Positions 43,068 through 55,000 of a stretch of DNA of 64,000 nt are shown here, piece after piece. Source of the DNA: Undaria pinnatifida (lineage: Eukaryota > Sar > Phaeophyceae > Laminariales > Alariaceae); NCBI GenBank assembly GCA_012845835.1, contig JABAKD010000002.1:12007120-12071119 (forward strand), read 5' to 3'. The translations under genes were made by a program, and so were the position numbers. Each line of letters opens with the position of its first letter. Positions within the stretch are counted from its first letter, which is position 1. The notes beneath the pieces were generated by a model. The model searched no databases and had not been told where the DNA came from. It worked only from the letters and a program-made list of their open reading frames with translations.

Positions 43068-46000
43068 GATGGTGATGATGATGACGATAATGGTGATGGT
43101 CGTGATGACAACGATAATAACGACAATTACGATGATGACAGCGACGATGATCACCACGGTGATGATGCCGACCACGACTAAGATGACACACGTGTTGCCG
43201 TCAAAAGCATTCACGCATTGGACAAATCATGGTCCAGTTAACTAAGTAACCTAGACCATACATTTGCCGTTTCGACATGTCGTGCAAGAGCCGTGACATA
43301 CATATCACACGCAGAAAACAAGTGCGCAAGCGCCGTGTCACACAGATCCCACCCCGCGAGCGTGGTCCAAATCGTGCAGATCAAATAAATCCGAGATTAT
43401 GTCTTCCCCTAGAGAACTAGATAATGTAAATAAGGGGAAACACAACTCAGGGACCCACCAGCCCCAAAATAATCCAGGCTACTACGGAGCGTTGAGGATT
43501 GTGTAGAGAAAGAAGAGTTGCTCGTTTGCTCGATCGGGGCTTTTGTATGCGTTTTCCAGACGCAAGCTATCAAATATCAAATCTTCAAACAACGGACTTC
43601 CGATGTGCTTAATACCTGTCCCTCGCCTTGTCTGGCTTGTATCAACTTGATCAGGATCGTGCAGCTCATACAATCAGGGACGCCCCGAAATACCTACATC
43701 ATGGACTGAGGATCTATCTGACCTGCCCGGTGTGTGAGAAGATCTTCAAAATGAGGGAATACCTGTCCCGAAATGTATACATGATACAAACCAGGCATAC
43801 TATTTTCTCCGAAATATCTACCTCACACGGACCACGAATCTGTCTGCTCCGGAAGAACTAGTTCATATAACATCTATCTACCCCGAAAGATCTTCATTAC
43901 ACACCTGGTAAAATCTATCTGGTCTGTTCAATGTGCGAATACGCTTCTCTCACCTTGTCTGGCCAGTAGCCCGGACGAGGTAAAAGAGCGGGACTAACTC
44001 CGAATAAAGCAGGGGGTGCTGGCGGCAGACTTGAGGGGCAGGTGGGGGGGGGGGCGGGGTGACGAGAGGGGTTGAGGTGTGCGGTGAGGAAGGGTGAGAA
44101 AGTAGGGGGGGGGGGGGGGAGGTGGCGAGGTGGAGGTTGGGCGGGAGGGGGGGGGTGACGAGGGGGTGAGGTGTGCCGTGAGGTGGGGTGGGAAATAGGG
44201 GGGGGAGGGGGGGCAAGGTTGGGGTTGGGGGGGGAGGGGGGGGGGGCGCGTGCCGGGGGGGGGAAGACGGGGGGCATTAGGCGTGTCGCTTCAACACACG
44301 CACACCTGTTGATTCCCACCGCTGCTGTCGAGGGGAACGCCGACCAGCCTCGGGCGAGTCGCCACCGTCGGTAACGAGGCAAGAACAGCGGCAGCATCCA
44401 CAGCTCCAAATCGGCCCTCGTAATCTGCGTTTTACGTTTTCGTTTTTTTCGTTTATACCACGTTAATCCCTTCAGAAGACGTTTTCTGGGACAGTATAAC
44501 TTGGAATTAGTATGGGATTGTTTTGGCAGCAGTAACCAGGTTAGAACCGCTTCAAAGCTGCGCCCCTATTTACTTTGGATTCATTATTTTTACTACTGTG
44601 AATTGGTTTTCGCAGCGATAGAAGGGTTCAGACACATGCAAGACCCGTGAGCGACTTGGGGTGGGGTAGGGTGGAAGGGGTGTCAGGCGGAGGGGTAGGG
44701 CGGGGGGGGGTAGAGTGGAGGATAGGGTAAGGCGGAGGGGTAGGTCGGGGGTGGGGTAGGGTGGGTGGGGGGGGCGTTGTGGGTACTCATTTGTTGCTTG
44801 CCTAAGTCGTTTGACCATTGATCACGAATCGCTTTCGAGGCGGAGCACCGTTCGCACTTCTAACAGAGACACCTCCAACATTTGGGGCAGAGGGGGGGAG
44901 GGTACTCGTTTGTTGCTTGCCTTAGTAATTTGACCATTGACCACGCATCCCTTTCGCGACGGACCACCCGCTCCTATTCCGAACAGAGACCCCTCCAACA
45001 TTTGGGCGCTCATTACGTTTGTTCCACATATGATATGGAAAAAAAATGCATGTCTTATCTCCTTCCTCTTCGGCCGTCTGTGCCCACCATCTATCTCTTA
45101 GGATAGCGATCCTTCTCTCGCTACTATCTAGTGTGCCAAACTCCTTCAATGTCACATCCGTCTATTTTCCTCATCTCCTCGAACACGTTCCGATCCTCCT
45201 TGTGCAGTTCACGTTCTTCCACTGTGAGTTTTACTCTCGTCTGCACTCTACGCGCGTTCTTCCTGTTCCACCCGACTACTGGTATGTATACCTCTTTCTT
45301 CGTTCTGGCAGGTCCAGTTCCCCTACGAAAAAAAAACAGTTTCAGCTTTTTCGCATCGTCGACTGGGCCATCCATGCAATTACATTTTTATTCCTGCCGG
45401 TATTATCTTCTCTTAAAGCCTCATATATCTCTGACTGTTCCTCCTCTTTCACCTTATTTATTAGCGCTAGCCTTTCGCTTACTTCTAAAGTTCCGTTTAC
45501 TTCTGTCTTGATTGAACCCCTCAAACTTCTCTATGGAGAGCGTATTTTCTTGGTGTCCTCTTAGGTCCTTCCACACTTTCTCGACTACGCTATCTCATCT
45601 TATTCCAGCTCGCCTTATGTTACTTTTTCCCATGCAGCCCTGTCAGCTATGGCTGGCAACCTCTTTTTTGGCAAGTTCCTCACTTTATATTGCTATTTCA
45701 ACTTCCTCACGTCTCTAATTGTTTTCAAGTGGGTACGTTCCCAGTTCTGCTCTTAGTACTGTATTACTCGTCGTATTCGAGCATCCTAGTACTCTTTCGG
45801 CTGCTGTCATCTGTAACGTTTTCAGCTGTTTTGCGAACTTCGTACTCCCTTCCCATGCTTTCCTTGCATATTCTAGCTTTGGTGAAATCTGCTTCGCGAA
45901 ACTTCGCATTCCCTTCCCATACTTCTCTTGCACATTCCAGCTTTGGTAAGATCACAACAACAACAATCAGAATACATATGACAGTCCTAGTGTCAAGAGT

Positions 46001-49000
46001 CGAGTCTGTTAGAATCCCATCCATCTTGCCTACGTGTCCTTCACCCTTCCCTATTTCTGTTGCTATATGTACATCCCAAAAGTAGCCTCTTGAGATATCT
46101 ACGCCAAGGTACATATACTGGTCTACGATCGGTAACTAAGCTTCTCCCCATTTCCATTAGAATGTTGCTGGACACACAACTACCGCGCACGTCTTTTACG
46201 TTCCATTTTCTAGTGTATTCTAGCGCCTGCGCATTTTGTTTTTGCAACCCTTCGGGTGTTTTCGATGTCCCCACGAAATCATCCGCATCATCAATCCCGG
46301 CTCCGTATCTTCCCCCACGGTGACCCCCTGCTTCGCTGCTTCGGTTGCTATTAATACCATCATGTCGTTAGCATGTACCTCGAAAAGCTTGGGCATAACG
46401 TACATCCCTCTACCACTCCTTGTAAAATACTTCGATTATCAACATAGATATTTCCCTGTCCAGCACATCACAGCACTGCCTCGCACACGCCGTCGTATTT
46501 TTCACCACTCCACATATTTTATTGTGATCTGAATTTTTCCACATCATTTTTCACAAACCGATTCTCCATACTGTTGTGTCACAGGCCTTTAGTACATCTA
46601 CAAAAAGTCATATGACGTTAGCCCCGCCTCTTTCATACCTTGATTTATCTTTGTTGTGCCTGGGCTGGGGGGGGGGGGTTAGAGGAGGGGGGTGGGACGA
46701 AAGGTTGGGGCCCTGGGTGTGGCTGTTTGGAGGGGATAAGGGAGGGAGGGTTCGGGTTGGGGTTGGGGTTGGTGAGTGGCACGGGGCTGAGGGTCGCATA
46801 CCTCGTCATCGTTACGATCGGAATCTCGATCGAGCTGTTCCAGGAAGGGCCTGGGTAGAATCCGCCTCAGCGACACCCCTCCGACACTGCAAACATTATA
46901 TTGCATTTTTACCGTGGCGGTAACAGAGGCAGAAGGAACAAAACCGCGCAGAAAAAGCTAAGCGCCCGGAGAGTCAGAGAAGGGGAGATATTGTGCGTGC
47001 GCGTGCCGACTCTCGATCTCGACGACTGGCCCCGCTTAACCCTGCTAGTGCTGCCAAAAATGATCCTACACAAAATGTTGAAGTGATTTCCCTGAAAAAA
47101 TGTGGGTGCAGTTTTAGAAGCGTTAAAACCCCTTAAGACACAGCTGGGGACGCACGCTACGGCAGAGGTGCGCCATATTTTTTCTGAGGTAGATTACCCA
47201 CTTAACGCTTTTACAATGGGAAACCCTCTTGTTTGACAAATTTACTTGGAGCTATGGTAGGGAGGGATTTGGGGGCTCTAAAGGGGTTGAGGAGCGCTAG
47301 ACCCCTCCCGAAAAACAGGTTTGGAGAAAACTAGAACGGAGGGTACTAGAACACCTACCGGATGAACAATCCCCCTCATGACCTAAAGGGTTAAGGAGCT
47401 CTAGACCTCTCCCAAAAAACAGGTTTGGAGAAAACTAGAACGGAGAGTACTAGAACACCTACCTGATGAACAACCCCCCTCATGACCTAGATACATAACG
47501 AAAATCGTGCAGAAAAAAATTACGAAATTCTGGCGATTTTGGGCTAAGGATCTCCCGTCATTCAGAAACCGCTTTGGACAAAAAGTGCTGCATCTATTTT
47601 TGTTGTCGCGCGCGTCTGGGAGTTGGCCGGCCTTGACGGCTGGTTAGTACTATAAATAGTTTTACCGTTTCCGTGCACAGAGCTCGTTAACCCTTTTAGC
47701 GTCGCACTCCCGACGTGGGTAGAAATCACTTGGAATTAGACTGCGAACATCTTAGGAGTTGGACATAGGTTGAAGACTGCAAGTCTTCACATCACCCTGT
47801 CGACTCTGGTACTAGCTAGCACTAAGGAGCATCGCCGAACTATATGCTTCATGAGGACATACACCCCGTAACACCCGCGATCGAAGTACATCACACACAG
47901 CTTGCAGATATGAGTTTCGACAAAATCCTCCATGTCACGGCCGTAATGTATTTTTAATTCTTCATAAAGTTAGTTGGGTGGCGAAGTAAGCTAACCATTC
48001 CAATTCGGCCTTTCTCGATATAAAACGCGTTTGCGAGTCACAGACACGACAGTCAGATACAAATTTTGGCGAGCCGGCCAACCAAATTCAGGATTTCTGA
48101 ATAAAAAATACTTTGCTCGCCACAGTCGCGCCAGTGACAACAAAAAACACCCACAGCTACACAAAATACTGCACGCGATTAACTGTAAAACCCACTTGTA
48201 GCCAACTAATACCTAGCCAACTAGTAGCTAGTCGGCGACTTCCTATTAGTAATATTAATATTAATATAGCCAGCTAACTCACAGGCTTAATCTGATTTTT
48301 TCCCCATGATCATGGAATCAAAACGAAAAAGCACCCCAATCAACGTGTTCATGTGTTGGTCACCTTGGGGCTACCCCCGGAGATGCGCAAGCGCAAGGAA
48401 TTCCGAGAGCATCCGCTAAGTGGTAGCCAAACGCAGAAAACAGGTTGAAAATTAACGCCTGTAGAATATTGAAAACGCGGAGGCGAGGCGAGCACAATCA
48501 AGGAGGCTTTCTCGTGGTTCGCGAGAAAAAAACATGAAACATTGGGAACAAAGCATGTAGAATTGTACAAGGACACCGTTACAACGCACTTGTCGTAATG
48601 TTGGCTGATTTAAACGGGCCCCGACAAGGGTAATGGTGACTCCCCCCCACCCTTGCCACCTCTGGCTTCAGGTCCTTCAGAACCCATAGAAGCGCGCTCG
48701 GCTCGCTCCCAACTTCTAAACCCCCTTTCTCTTCGATCCGGGTTTCCATCTGGCGTTTCGATTAAACAGTGTAACAATCTCCTATCGCATCCCAAACTAC
48801 TAACAGTTGGGGTTCGAAATAGACAATTTCGCCAAACTGCAAGCAATATATCTACCAACATGAATAGTGACTTGTTGTGCATCCTTCGCACCTCTGGCTT
48901 CAGACCTTCTAGAACCGATAGACACGCGTCCAGCTCTCGGCAAACCCCGTCTTCTCCGTCGGCTTCTCCTCGCCCAGGGTTTCCGTTTGGCTTTGCCGAG

Positions 49001-52000
49001 GCGTTCGAGCGAGGATCGAACAAAACTGGCACGTCTACGGGACACAGTCTTGGCGGCTCGGCGACGTCGAAAGTGTCCTCCATGAGACCTGTCATTGTCA
49101 ATGGTGATGACGGATATCGGATATCAAACGATTATCGAATTCGATAAGATCCCGAAAACCCATGTTATGAATCGAGTTCGATACCATACCGATGCAAGTA
49201 TCAGGTTTTGGATATCGGAATCGACTTGGATAAGATACCGATAAACGTATTCATACTATTGATTTTGCATAACGGGACCGACTTCGATACGACACCAATA
49301 CACGTATGATACCGAAGGTTCTGGATATCGGAATCGAGGTCGATACGATACCGATGAACGTTTTATGCAAGGGTGAGGGATATCGACCTGCCATCGCTGT
49401 TGCCCGCGATGAACATCGGATATCGAAAGATAATAGGGTTCGATATAACGCTATATCGATAAGCTTATTGTACAATAGTGATGCTTATATGTTGGTGTTT
49501 GTGTTGGCGTTGGTGTTGGCGTTTGTGTTACGAAGAATTTGTGTTGGTGTTGTCTCTGGGGTCTCGTGGACGTTGATATCGGCGTCGGCGTTGGTGCTGG
49601 CATGGTGTTGGTGTTGGTGTTGGTGTTGGTGGTACGAAGAGCTTTTATTTGCGTTGGTTGGTATGATGGAAGTGTTTGTGTCAAGAAGAGATTGTGCTGG
49701 TGTTGACGTTCGCGTTTTCGTTGTCGCTGGTGTCTGTGTCGGCGTTGGTGTCGGTGTTGGTATTAAGAAGAGCTTGTGCTGGTGTTGGCGTTGGCGTTTT
49801 CGTTGTCGTTGGTGTTTGTGTCGGCGTTGGTGTTGGTGTTGGTGTTGGTGTAGGTATTGGTGTTGGTGTCACCAAGATATCGTGTTGGTGTTGGTGTTTG
49901 CTTGGTGTTGGCGTTGTTGATACGAAGAGATCGTGTTGGTGTTGGTGCTGGCATGGTGTTGGTGTTGGTGTTGACGTTTGCGTTGTTGCTGGTGCCAGGA
50001 AGATTTATGTTGGTGTTGGTGGAATTGTGCTGGTGTAGGTGTAGGTGCTGGTATGGTGGTACGAAGGGTTCGCGGTAGTCTTTGTGTTGGCCCTGGTGTT
50101 GACCGCGGTGTTGGTGTTGGTGTTGTTGCGGGTATTTGCGTTTGTGTTGGTGTTATCGGTATTGGCGATGGTGGTATTGATGTTGGTGTTAGTGTTGTTG
50201 TCGGTGTTGATGTTGGTGTTGGTGTTAATGGTGTTGACGTTGGTGTTGGCGTCGGGTGGTCAACAGCGCCAATATCCAGAAAAAAAGAAGCGTTCGCTTT
50301 CACATCGTCAAAGCAGATGCCTAGTACCGCTGTCAGAAGCACCATTAAACGTCTGATACCTGATACATCGTTTCGGAATCGGAATATCGATGCCGATAAG
50401 ATATGCTGTATGGGTGTGATACGATACTAATACAGGGTACTTTTAGTGCTCTCGCTGTTGTCATAATGTATCGCATTCTACCGGTAGCAGCTTGCTGCTT
50501 GTTCCGGTCTGCAGCAGTCTTGTACTCGTACCATGAGTGGAGTATTGTATCGTACGATAAAGAAGGCAGCGACCTGATCGATCAGGAAGCCGCCCGCATA
50601 GTCCGAGGGACGGACGGTTCATCCCGTATCGCGGAAAGGCGTTTGCAAGGGGCGCCTCTTGCAGATAATCTCTGTGACCACTCAGGTCGCGATTTTGCGC
50701 CGAGCAAATAGATAAGAGACTAGCCTTAAGGGACCGCCAGGCCGCTAGGGGAAGGGAGGAAGAAGCGAGAGGACTGCGGCCAATGATCTGGGGATGGAAT
50801 GTTGATGAGGATTAAGATAGACGACATCGGTAGTAGATAAAATGAAATATGTGGGCAAAGGAAATGGAAAAATGGTTGGCAAAGGGTCATAGGAGAGATA
50901 CTACGACTTTACGGAAGGATATACGACTTATATCGGAACGATATCTACGCCATATTGTCGAAGGGCAACAATATTAATCGTATGATAATGGGATTAAACC
51001 AAAGATACAGCAAGTAAGAAGATTGCGGAGCTACGGAGGCATGCATACATGCATACGAGTACAGCAGTACCGGCAATCTACGAAACGTCGACAAACCAGT
51101 CTGTTAACTTGTCTTCTCTATTTTCTCTTGTCAACAATACAATATCACTACGGGCCGAGAACCAACGCCCGAATGGGTAGGGTGGGCCATAACTGAACCA
51201 AGTCCGGCCGAAGGCTGTTTTCTGACATCCGGGGATTTTGTCAGTGGATGAGCATGTGCTATGGTATTGCTTTGGGAGTCTTACAAGATGCAACATCTAG
51301 GATACGGAAATTCTATAGGCAAGGGCATGTGCGTATGGGAAAAAGGGGAATTTGTTTCGCGGATTTGCACACGGTCAGTTCTTATCCGTGGCTCTGTGGG
51401 ACTAATGCAAGAGCTTATATAGTACAAGTGAGTGACCAACGTGGAACCTGCATAGTAGACAAACTTGCAAAGGGTGTCCTGTGTCCTGTGTCCGAAACAG
51501 CCCCTATTAATAGTCTTATAATACATGTGGCGTCGTCCGCAAGTCCCACGCTACCCGGAGGGATGACTTCCGAGTGGCTATTTCTACCGCACCTGATCCC
51601 CAGGAATCAAGTCGGGTCGACATACGCACGCTTCTGTATACAACGGCAGCTCGCGCTGCCGGAGTAGTAACGGTGACCGCCGGGAGGGACAGCTCGCGCT
51701 TTCGCTGCCACGGGAACTGAAGGATACACCAGAAAACCAGCTGGATTGCGAACACAACTGAGTTACATTGTGATAGCTTTACTTTTCCCGATTCGCCAGA
51801 GGGTAATATATATCTATAGAATACACGACCGGCCGGTGTATCACGCAGCTTGTAAAGATGAGTATCGACCCTAAATCTATCGAACTCACAGCTGATATGT
51901 TTTGAGCATTGAAAAAAAACAACTACTGTACGTCCAAGGGCGCACATTTTTATTTCCGACACCAAACCCCCAGAGCTTTATTTTGAACTTTTCATGAGGG

Positions 52001-55000
52001 GGGGGTACTCATTTTGGACCTCTCAGGGGGACGGGGGGGGGCTACGAGACCCCCCCCCCAAACGCCACCCAATTTCCTATATAAAACAACCCTATACTAA
52101 ATCCTATATAATTAAGGGGGTACTATACTGTAATCCACGTAGTCCCTGAGGTCGACGTCATCACGGACTGCGACGCCCTGCGTACCGCAGAAGAGACAGA
52201 GAAAGAGAGAGTGGTCACGATGAGCAGAGTCTCCGTGGCGGGGGGAGCCCTCTAACCGACCCCCTTCGATAAGACGGCTTTTGGCTAGAACGCGCCTGGG
52301 GAAAGCGAGCGGATGGCTCGGAGTTCATTTGCTGCTGAGGGCACAACTTCGGCGACGGTTCAGGAAAGGACGAGGTCAAGGCCAAGACGTGGGTTTAGAA
52401 CCCAATACCGGGAAAGCTGCACCTGAGAAACATTCCACCTGTTCTCTCGCGCCCAAGTGGGACTCTCAAAAAAGCGTCAGTTGCTTTTGGCCTGAAAGGG
52501 GCGTCGAAAAGCTCGTCATCTACATACATACACCATGCTGCACCATGCTGCACCATGCTGCACCATGCTGCACCAACGTTTCCCTGAAGTGCTCATTTTG
52601 CAACCCTGTAGAGTGTGTGAACGTACTCCATGTCCCACCATGTAGAAGGGAGGCATGCCACTTCGTTGGCTCTGAGCAAAACCCCAAGACTGCGAGATTC
52701 GAAAACAGCTTTGACGTAAGCGAGGCAAAAAAGGCGGCGGTGGCAAAGAAGCTGCGAAAGGGCTAGGGTGAGGCTGTCAGAGCCCCCGTAGCACGCCGAA
52801 AGGTCTCACAGCAGAAAGGTAAGGCTGTCAGAGCCCCCGTAGAATGCCGTAAGGTCCCACAGCAGAAGGGGGGGTCAGATGAGTCATACGAGTCACACTC
52901 ATACGAGTCACACTCAGACGATCGCTCAAGGTTGTCGTAGACTCGTCGCAGAAGCATTGAGAAGCAAGCAAGAAGCACGCGCTTGAGAAACATTTTTTTT
53001 TCTTTATATATTACTTATATTTCCAACGCATACTGTCGGGGCCCTTCCGACGCACACTGACGAGGGCTCGGGGGGGGGGGTTGCGCCCCCCCCCCGACAC
53101 TGCTATTTGCATCCAAGCACTGTTCGGCTGCCGTGCCAACCAACACTGGTGGGCATTTTGCGATGCACACTTTCACGGCCCTTCTAACACACACTGACGA
53201 GGGCTCGGGGGGGGGCGTCCGGGGGGGGGGGGGGTCGCCCCCCCCCAGACACTGCTGTTTGCACCCAAGCACTGTTCGTGCAACGCACACTGACGACGGT
53301 TCGTGGGGGGCGTCGGTGGCGACGCTGTGGGTGTCTCCTATGAGCCTTCGTACTGCTGTGGGTGTCATGAGCCTTCGGCTGTGAGTGTCTGCTATGGGTT
53401 CGGGGTTTGCATCCAAGCTCTGTTTGTGCAACGCGCACTGACGACGGCTCGGGTGAGGGGATTCGGGGGCGACGCTGCGGGTATCTGCTATGAGCCTTTG
53501 CATACTGCTGTAGATGTCGCTGCTCCTCTTTTGCGACTGCTGTGGGTGTCTGCTACTGCTGTGGGTGTCTGCTGTCGGTCTATCGCCATGTTCTAACACG
53601 AAATGTCTCAATTCTTTGTGACCTGGGCTACCGAAAGAAACCCCCTCCTGAAAAAAGCAGCCTTCTCCAAGAAACCCCAAGTTTCAAACTGCCACTATTC
53701 AAAATAACACTGCTGTTGTCCCCTAACGCTGTCTTTCATCCTCATGCCCTCAGACCACGCCCCCACTCACACCGCGCACACCACCCACCCACTACTTCTG
53801 TCCCCCGTGAGAAGCACATGCCTCCTCGTAGCGTTTTGCTCGGAGCTTGCGCGTCTGCTGCCTCGCTGCTGTCACTGTTCCTCTCTTGCGACTGCTGTGG
53901 GTGTCTACACTAGTATATTGGTACGACTGAACTGTTGACTCCATCGGTGACATTCACATTGATTGTCAGTGCCGGAAATTAGTATGCATCCAGTGTATAT
54001 ACCTTTCTTGGTGTACTGCTGTATGTACTGCTCTCGTGAGGTAGGGCTAGACCACACACAGCGGAGCACCCGCTGTCCTGTATGCTGGTATTTACCGTAT
54101 AGCAGTACTGCTTGCTGCTGCTGTTCTTGTATCCGGTAGCACGTAGAAATGCGGAGCCATGGAGGCCCCCCACTTGAGTGCAGTGGCCGCACTAAAATGG
54201 GATGAAATCGTGGCCCGCACAACACTCTCGATATGGGTACAAAGCACTTGGAATTAAACTATGATTACAACAGAAGCGAAGAGGGAGGTGTGTTCATGAT
54301 CGACAACAAAACGATATTAAAAATACATAGTCCGAGGAGGGTGGGTTGCTTGGTGTGACGTCGCAGCGTGTTGACGGCTCGCTTTGACGAGAAGGCAGCT
54401 ATCGAAAGACGAATGTCGGTGGGAGCAAAAATCACAGCCTGTTGGTGGCTCGCTTTGGCGAGACGGCAGCTATCGGGAGACGTGTGTTGGTGGAAGCAAG
54501 GTTTCATCTGCTTTGTTTTTGAGGTCTTTGGGGGGGAGTGGTCTCCAAGCATCAGTTCCACAGGCGTCGCCAGCCCATCCTACGAGTAGATCGTTCTGCT
54601 CCAAACGATCGTGGTATACGGCGAGCCTTGAAGGCGACCACCAAACAGCCGAAATGCACGCGGGCGGAAGCTGTACAGAGGTTCTTCGAAGATTACGTTA
54701 GCCAACTCGAAGTACGTATCCGCGAAGGTGATCAATTTGGCTTCTACAAACACCTGAAAGGAATGGATGTGGAAGGGAAGAGGACGCTTAAGTCGCAGTA
54801 CGTCAAGGACGAGGAACGTCGATTGCTGCGGGATAGTGCCCTCATCCGCGAGCGGTGGGTGAGGTGGTTTCACAAACTGCTCAACACCAAGTCGCCGACC
54901 CTTTACCCGAGCATTGTGAACAAGCTTAAGCAGTGGCCCTCGTGCAGACCACAAGACGATGTCCCGTCTAGGTACGAAGTAGAGGAGGCGATCCGTGCGT

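Noticed and set aside
49480..50430. Several long frames of VGVGVG or PTPTPT
   Set aside because: They are translations of the GTTGGT array.
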